Notes under the pieces: model-generated
Told to the model about the DNA's origin: nothing
Databases searched by the model: none
What the model saw: only the letters and a program-made list of their open reading frames with translations
Shown: one piece after another, positions 57,208-64,000 of the stretch
Numbering within the stretch: position 1 is the stretch's first letter
How the letters are laid out: every line of letters starts with the position of its first letter
NCBI GenBank assembly: GCA_015847255.1
Contig: JADLZK010001310.1
Coordinates: 1 to 64,000 of the forward strand
Direction: 5' to 3'
Length of the DNA stretch: 64,000 nt
Source of the DNA: Hyparrhenia diplandra
Lineage: Eukaryota; Streptophyta; Magnoliopsida; Poales; Poaceae
Made by a program: the position numbers and the translations under genes

Positions 57208-58790
57208 ATGAGTACATCGGCGAGGAGGATGATCATCTTCCGGATCATGGGCTTGCGAGATCGACAGCGGCGGCAAAACTCGACTCCGGCAGCGGCGGCT
57301 CACGGGGCCGCCTCGAAGACGCGAAGCGAATTCGAAGCTTGCTCGGGGACCCGGCACAAAAGGACCCGAACCCGAAACCGACTCGGGGAAGGTGGACAAC
57401 CAGGATCAAGCACGGACTCGAAAGCAGCTCAAAGTACAACTCAACTCCGGCTTGGATAAGGAAGCTACTCCAGCTTCGGAAACTTTTTCGGCCAACACTA
57501 CTCCAACTCGAGAGAAAGAAGGCGAGTTCGGATATAACCACGGACACCGGTCTAGATTACCTTTTCGATTTCCCTCGGGGCTCGCAGCGCGGCGTTGGCG
57601 TACTCAAGGGCGCCCGGGACAACTCACGAAGAGAAGATTGAAGATTCCTTTGGGAGGCGGCGCAAAGAGGGCTCATATTGACAAGAACCCCGGGAGGAGT
57701 GCATCATCCACTAGCCAAGGACCCTCAACGCGAAGCCGATCATCGGCGGCGGGGACAACCCGGGGGGGAACCGACATCGCGGGGCCTACCCTAGACGGAA
57801 GGAGTGGCGGCTCAAGGCTATATCCGCCCAAGAGATCTTTATGGTGGCTACGGCTCGCACCCGCTTATCCGTCGGATGCCCACGACATCGGGTCTGCGGC
57901 GAAGGCCTATCCAACATCTCGGCGGATGAAAGAACCCTCGGCGGCGAAGGAGAACACCAGCGTCAAGAAAGGCTAAGAAGAAACAAGCTGAAGGAAGGGG
58001 GCCGAATCGAGGGCGAATGCACGCATGCAAGCCTTGAACAAATATCAAGCCGATCTACACGAATCACGGAGGCTAAAATCCGAAAAGAAGGCGAAGGCGA
58101 TCAACGAGCAACCGGGAGAGGCTACAAGGGTTGATTGACCCTTTGAAGATTGCTACGGACCTAAATGACGAGGAGAGGCTCATCAAGGAGGCATTGCAAA
58201 AGGCTACCCGTGAAAAGACCCCGGGGCGTCACGGTCAAAGCGAGCAGCTCTCATGCTCCAGAAGTCGGTCCAAACGTCTTGATTTGGGAAGGCCGAAGGG
58301 TTCCAACAACTCAGGCCACCAGGAGGGATGGCGAGCAGTACCGAGACCCCAGGGAAAGCCACGCTCCAAGACCAAGCCGGAGAAGAAGTTGCGGAGTCAA
58401 CATATCAACCTCTTGGATCTCATCCAAGAGGAGGAAGAACCTCAGGAGGACTTGAAGAAAGGGACGGCGGGGAAGCTTCGGCAATTTCCTTGCTTCGCGA
58501 AAAGATTGCAAGAGGTCAAGTTACGCCAAAGTTCAAACCTTCAAACCACTCAAAATATGATGGGAAAAGCAGGCGAGACAATGGCTCGAGTCTACTCACA
58601 ATCCATTGAGGCGCTGGAGGAGATGATGGCGCAAAAGCCATTTTCTTTCCCATGGCCTAGAGGCTCTACCGCTCAATGGTTCGACAAGATCGAAGGGCTC
58701 AATCGGATCTTGGGAGGACTTGCGAAGCTTTTCTGCGGCAACTTAGCGGGAATCATCACCCATCCTATCACTCGAGGCTAAGTTGAAAAG
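57208..58790 (+). pseudogene. Tat gag
   Basis: Begins MSTSARRMIIFRIMGLRDRQ. Charged linker sequence follows (58131-58500: ATDLNDEERLIKEALQKATR, KKLRSQHINLLDLIQEEEEP). The capsid region is in the last part: QSIEALEEMMAQKPFSFPWP, GSTAQWFDKIEGLNRILGGL. Fragmented. Confidence 0.65.
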
Positions 58791-59530
58791 CCTCAAGCGG
58801 AAGCTAGGAGAATCACGAGAGATTACTACCGAAGATTTGGGAGATGAGATCCCAAGTGCATGATATCACTTAGAGAGAGAAGTGATAGGCGCCGCCGACA
58901 GCGGGATTTTCTCAAGATGGCGGTTCTCGGATTTCTATAAAGACAACCCGAGGACAAGCGAGCGAGTTTAAGCTTCTTGTTGAGGAAGGCGATCGGGGCG
59001 AAGAAAGAACTTGAGACCGCTTTCGGAAAAGAAAAGAACTTCGAAGGCCGAAGAAGGATCGAGAACAACTCTCGGCATCAAAGAAGCGAGGACCGAGATA
59101 ACAGCCATCGCAATGGCGGAGAAGTCGAAGAAGCCTTACAAACAAGGTTCAACAACAACAACAACGGCGAGGAGCGAAGCAATATCAAGCTAGAAGACCT
59201 GCCGCCTGCATCTATCACCACAGGCTCCGCACACGCTCGGAAACTACACTACATTCGGGGAAAAGTACAAGGGAGGAAACAACTACGCTTTCGGAAGGGA
59301 AAGCGATCAAAAAGCGAGAGAAGAAGCCAGCGAAGAACCAAAAGGCGGGGGATTTCGGAAAGCAGCGAGATCTTTAAGCGTCATATTCTGCGGAGTGCAC
59401 GGTTCAAAGAGCAAGAGACAAGATAAGCTAGCACTCCGATCGATCATGGCGGCGAGAACCCACAACACCACGCTACCTTAATTGGTCCCAATACCCGATT
59501 CAATTTACCGGGGAGGATCGGTGGACAAGT

Positions 59531-60169
59531 GTGGGAAATCTTGGGCCTATACCCTTTGATGCTTTGGAACCTACAATAGCTGGAGTAACCGTTACCAAGG
59601 TGTTGATCGATGGAGGGCGAGGATTGAACATCATATTCTCGAAACACTTTGGACAAGATGGGACTAGACCTCTCAGGGTTAATCGCTCCTTCAAGCACTC
59701 CCTTCTATGGAATAGTACCGGACGAGCAGCCATACCAGTTGGACAAGTCACCTTGCCGATCACATTTGGATCTCCAACCAATTTACGGACAGAATACATC
59801 AAGTTCGAAGTGGCGGATCTCGAGTCACCACATCACGCCATCATGGGAAGACACTGCTATTGCAAAATTCATGGCTATTCCACACTACGGTATCTTACGC
59901 TAAAGATGCCGGCACCATTTGGGGTTCTCTCCATCAAAGGAGACCTCAAGAAAGCTTTCGAGTGTGACGTACAAGCCGTGGAGATTGCAAACAAGGCAGG
60001 AGAGCTCTTGGAGAAAAAGGAACTCAACCAAATGGCGAGGAGGAGACAAACCCGGAAGAACTCGAGATACCCGGCCAAGAAGCAAGCAATCTTGATTCCA
60101 CGGAGGAAACCAGACGTCAAGCAAATCGACCTACGAGACAGGCGATCCATCCAAGATGGCGATCATTAG
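59531..60169 (+). pseudogene. Tat aspartic protease and linker
   Basis: Good 212-codon frame: GVTVTKVLIDGGRGLNIIFS carries the D-G-G active-site-like motif, followed by RAAIPVGQVTLPITFGSPTN, TEYIKFEVADLESPHHAIMG and VLSIKGDLKKAFECDVQAVE. Overlapping frames supply the rest of the flap. Confidence 0.8.
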
Positions 60170-60251
60170 CGCCCACCTATCTCTAAATAGGAACTTCGCT
60201 CACTGGCTTCCTAAGGCAACATAGAGATATATTCGCTGAAAACCGCGGGAC

Positions 60252-60720
60252 ATGCCGGTGTCCCAAGGGAGGCTGGCGAGCACGAATCGACATCAATATG
60301 GGATCCAAACCCATCAAGCGAGGGAGACTAAGAAGATTCTCACGAGAAAAGAAGGAAGCCATCAAGAAGGAGATTGCAAAACTACTCGCGGCGGGGTTCA
60401 TCGGAGAAATCCTACATCTGGTGGCTCGCCAACCGGTTACAGTTCGGAAAGAAGAACACCTCAGATTGGCGAATGTGTGTGGACTACAGGACTGAACAAG
60501 CCTTGTCCAAAAGATCCCGCCGGGCTACCAAGGATCGACCAAATAGTGGACTCCTGGCGGGATCGGCTCTACTATCATTCTTGGTGCTACTCGGGATACC
60601 ACCAAATCGGACTAAAGGAAGAAGATCGAGCAAGACCTCTTTCATCACCCCCTTCGGTGCCTACTACTACAAAACAATGTCGCCCGGATTGAAGAAACGC
60701 CGAACAACGTATCAAAAGCG
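60252..60720 (+). pseudogene. Tat reverse transcriptase, N-terminal part
   Basis: KRGRLRRFSREKKEAIKKEI and AKLLAAGFIGEILH, then LANRLQFGKKNTSDWRMCVD, CYSGYHQIGLKEEDRA and KTSFITPFGAYYYKTMSPGL in three frames. Matches the RT entry of Tat elements. The catalytic D-D motif falls in a broken stretch (about 60760-60790). Confidence 0.78.
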
Positions 60721-61599
60721 ATACAAACTTGTTTGGGAGCGGATTGGCAAAAATGCCGAAGCATACGTGAGCGACGTGGTGGTGAAAACTAGAGAACGAA
60801 ACTCGATTCAGGACACGGAAGAGACTTTCAGAACCTCAACAAGTGGAAATGGAAGCTCAATCCAACAAAATGCGTCTTGGAGTACCATCGGGACAGCTCT
60901 TGGGTTTCTTGGTCAGCAAGCAGAGGCATTGAAGCCGGCACCAAGAAAATCAAGCGATCGAGATGACACAACCCGGCGTCAGGGCGTCCGAAGCTCACGG
61001 GGTGCATGGCGGCACTCAGCGGTCGTATCCAAGCTTGGAGAGAAAGGGCTACCCTTCTTCAAACTCATCAAGACCAAAGGAGAATTTAAATGGGATGGAG
61101 ATAATGCGGAGACAAGGTGTTTGAAGAGCTCAAGCGGTACCTTACAACAGCTCAGTCCTAACACGCAAAGGATCAAGAAGAACTCTGCTATACATTGCGG
61201 CAACAAAATACGATTGGTCGGTTCGGCAATCATCGTGGAAAGAAAAGAGCGGGCAACCCAGCAAGGTCCGGAGGCGGTTTACTACGTGGCGAGGTTCTAT
61301 CGAGTCCAAGGCTCGATACCCTCACGTACAAAAACTACTCTACTCCTTCGATCACATCAAGGAAGCTCACGACACTACGCCGGCGGTCACAAGATCACGG
61401 TGGTAACTAACTCACTTTGCAGGCGACATCCTAAAGAACGAGAGAGATTCAACGGGCCCGCATATCAAAATGGGCGGTGGAACTCGGGCATTGAACCTAG
61501 AGTTTACCCCAAGAAGAGCAATCAAATCCGGGCACTTCCGGACTTCATAGTGGAATGGGACGAGTTCCAACAACCCATATCCGGCGACATCAAGAAGCA

Positions 61600-62030
61600 T
61601 TAGAACATGTACGATGGATGGATCGTTGAAGCTTGGGGAAGCGGGGAGCCGGGATTTTATTCATATCTCAGATGGAAGACAACTCAAGTGCGTCTTTTGC
61701 AAATCATGTGGCAAGCTACAAACAATGAGGCGAAATATGAAGCACTCATCCATGCCTCAAGATAGCAGAAATCACGGGAATCAAGGGACTACAAGTATAC
61801 GGCGACTCATTTGTTGTCATCAATCAAGTCAACAAGGGATTTGGGACTGCACAAAAGGACAACATGGGCCTACATTTCTTGTGAGAATGCGCAAAGCTGG
61901 AAAAAGAACTTCCAAGGCCTAGAAATCCTACACGTGCTCGGAGATGCGAGCGTGGCGGCGGACATGCTAGCCAAACTCGGATCAGCCGAGCCCAAGTACC
62001 ACCGGGAGTATTCGTCGAAGAACTCTTGAA
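61600..62030 (+). pseudogene. Tat RNase H region
   Basis: Traces YDGWIVEAWGSGEPGFYSYL-like sequence at 61607-61670, VYGDSFVVINQVN at about 61797, then ENAQSWKKNFQGLEILHVLG and ASVAADMLAKLGSAEP. The A-D-x-L-A-K motif marks the end of the second RNase H. Confidence 0.7.
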
Positions 62031-62404
62031 ACCATCCATCAAGGAGAACCAGAAGAAAAGACAACATGGAGCAATTAGCTCTAAGCGGGTAATGATAATC
62101 TCTCGGTCGAAGAACAACTCCACGGATCGAAGACATCATAAACTTCATCAAGAACAAAGGCGCTACCCGATGGAGCTGAAGCAACAAGGATCTTGAGAAG
62201 AAGCAAGAACTACGTGCTCATCGGAGACAAGCTATACAAAGAAGCAGCATCATCGGGAGTATTACTCAAATGCATAAGCCACTGAAGAAGGAAAAGACAT
62301 CCTACAAGAAATCCACTGCGGATCTTTGTGGAAACCACGCGGCGTCAGAACCCTCGTGGGAAAAGCATTGAACCGGATACTGCGGCCAACAGCCCTCAAA
62401 GGCC

Positions 62405-63290
62405 TTGAGAAGAACTCGTCGAGAAGATGCAAAAGATGCGGATGTTCGCAAGACAAGCGCATGTGCCGGCTCACAACAATCTGCATACCACCATCATGGC
62501 CTTTTCGCCTTTGGGGGGTGGATCAAGTTGGACCACTTAAAAGAGCCAAAGGAGGATCTACGGATACATCTCGTCGCCATCGACAAATTCACCAAATGGA
62601 TAGAATACAAGCCATTGGTCACTTTCAGCTCCACCAAAGGCGGTCGAGTTCATCAAGAGATCATGCAGTCGGGATGCCGCGGGATCATCAGCGACCTTGG
62701 ATCACCATTCACGGCGGTAGAATTCAAAAGATTGGGCACAAGATTGTGGCATACGGATAGACTATGCCTGCGTAGCACATCCTCGAGGCCAACGGACAAG
62801 TCAAAAGAGCAAAGCGGACTCATCCTTACGGGATTTGAAGCCAAGATTATTCGAAGAACTCAAGGACTACGGGCCAAGTGGATTGAAGAACTCCCAAAAG
62901 TCGTGCAGGGCCTAAGAACTCAAATCGGCGAGCAACGAGGCTACTCACCCTTCTTTCGACCTATGGATCGAAGCCGTTCTCTGCGGCGGACCTCATATGG
63001 AGCTCTCCAAGAATCGAGCAATTTGAAGAAGGAGAAGGAGGAAACAGACAAGAAGACTAGAAATCATTTGTGCGAGAAGAAGTCGGATCAAGCGCCATCC
63101 TCGAGCGCTAGATATCTACAAGGACTAAGAAGGCATTACGACAAGAGCACACGCCCAAGAAAACTCAACCCGAGAAGATCAAGTACTCAAGAGAAATCAA
63201 AAGGCGGAAGGCAAGCACAAATTGCTTTCGGCCCATGGGAAGGACCATATATCGTCAAAGGATCTTTGGGACCAGGAACCTACAGGTGAT
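62405..63290 (+). pseudogene. Tat integrase
   Basis: A frame of about 294 codons with FAFGGWIKLDHLKEPKEDLR, LVAIDKFTKWIEYKPLVTFS (first Asp near ID), GIISDLGSPFTAVEFKRLGT (second Asp), then WIEELPKVVQGLRTQIGEQR and FGPWEGPYIVKG near the C-terminus. The region with the third acidic residue (about 62770-62820) is frame-damaged. Confidence 0.78.
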
Positions 63291-63499
63291 GACCATGCAA
63301 GGAGAAGAAATCGAAACTCTTGGCACATAAACCAGCTCGAGAAGGTTCTATCCATAATCGGAGAAACTCAAGGAAGTAGAAAGAAGCGAGAACACGAAAA
63401 ACTCTCCGATACTTCAAAGAAGAATAAGATCAAGCACGAGAAGAACTACGGACCATCCAAAGAGGTCACCAAATACGTAGCCACGGGCACTTCAACAAA

Positions 63500-64000
63500 A
63501 AAAAAAGCTGCCTAGAGTGGCTGCATGCCTCCTAAAGGAGATGAACAAAACAGCCCAATTGGCACTTCACAAGAAGAGGTCGACCAAAAGAAGGCAAACC
63601 CGACCACGAGAATGGAGGTCAAATTCAAAGGTGGAACCACCGCGAAGTCTAGCTACGGAATAGCGTCCACACCTTAAATCCTAGCGGAAGATCGTGAACC
63701 GACTCTTGAAAAAAAGAGGACATTGGGATCGACCCCGTTTAGGTCGCGAGGCCATTAAGGGTCGAAGCGCCACTATGTCCAATGGCGGCGGACGGCCTTT
63801 CGAATCGGGCGTGAGCGGTGTAGTGTTGTGAAATAGAAACCCATCGTCTCACACAAGTCTCTCGAAGCGAGCAGCCCAAACCGGGCAAGGTGGATTGTAG
63901 TGTTATGAAATAGGAACCCAACCATCTTGACCTTGGTCCATGATGCACTTAAATGGGCCGGGGCGAGAACCTTTCAAGGGGGCGTCATGTGATAGTCCCT
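63500..64000. other. Sequence after the Tat pol
   Basis: No gene. A loose repeat of GTAGTGTT(G/A)TGAAATAG(A/G)AACCCA occurs at about 63819 and 63898. The last bases are not recognised as an LTR; the region could be the Tat spacer or another insertion. Confidence 0.4.

Larger units (their letters stand above)
56619..64000 (+). mobile_element. Tat-type Ty3-gypsy element, 5' LTR and gag-pol (runs off the window)
   Basis: LTR, primer site, gag (57208 to about 58800), protease (59531-60169), RT (60252-60720), RNase H (about 61600-62030), integrase (62405-63290). The 3' part and 3' LTR are not in the window. Lineage assigned from the LTR/primer-site type, the order of domains and protein motifs. 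Frames are broken throughout, so autonomous activity is not supported as read. Confidence 0.8.

Noticed and set aside
1..64000. CRISPR arrays, operons, prokaryotic defence systems, or organelle DNA insertions
   Set aside because: No regularly spaced direct repeats, no ribosome-binding-site spacing, and no stretch resembling plastid or mitochondrial genes was seen.

Overview
The window is plant nuclear DNA, almost certainly from a grass (Poaceae). It carries intron-rich genes with canonical GT-AG splice sites, GC-rich 5' exons, plant L1-type LINEs, Ty1-copia and Ty3-gypsy retrotransposons with tRNA-Met-type and other plant primer sites, and MITEs with grass-type ends. There are no prokaryotic features. 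Only two host genes can be supported; most of the rest is transposable-element DNA, much of it nested.

Layout. (1) 59-30749 (+): a 19-exon pentatricopeptide-repeat gene that I recognise as MRL1, the chloroplast factor that stabilises rbcL mRNA. Exons 1-13 lie in the first 5.3 kb, exon 14 stands alone near 16.7 kb, and exons 15-19 lie at 27.0-30.7 kb. Intron 13 (about 11.4 kb) holds an L1-type LINE (-). A chromodomain-type gypsy element (-) is inserted in that LINE with a clean 5-bp target duplication, and a non-autonomous DNA transposon sits at the LINE's own target-site duplication. Intron 14 (about 10.2 kb) holds several copia pieces; one of them (+) is split by a second, complete copia element (-) with LTRs of only about 100 bp. 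Intron 18 holds a long-TIR MITE with a Tourist-like MITE inside it.

(2) 30939-34440 (-): a 5'-truncated LINE with RT, zf-RVT and RNase H domains, inserted about 190 bp after the MRL1 stop codon. (3) 35727-38428 (-): a three-exon GT61-family glycosyltransferase gene (probable Golgi type II protein), convergent with MRL1, with a Stowaway-like MITE in intron 2. (4) 38.4-42.3 kb: AT-rich intergenic DNA with one end of a CACTA-like element. (5) 42.3-64.0 kb: a retrotransposon block. LTR fragments are followed by an Athila-type gypsy element (+, LTR about 1.3 kb). Its 3' LTR is broken by an inverted Tat-type gypsy 3' end (LTR plus an antisense accessory reading frame). Then come two tandem Tat-type LTRs and a Tat gag-pol body (+) that runs out of the window.

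Sequence quality matters here. Both host genes are interrupted by many one-base frame breaks, nearly all explainable as a gain or loss of one base in a short homopolymer run, while amino-acid conservation in the corrected frames and all splice sites look intact. This points to assembly or base-calling errors more than to gene death, so I annotate both as genes rather than pseudogenes. The TE coding regions are broken in the same way, and their decay should be read with that caution.
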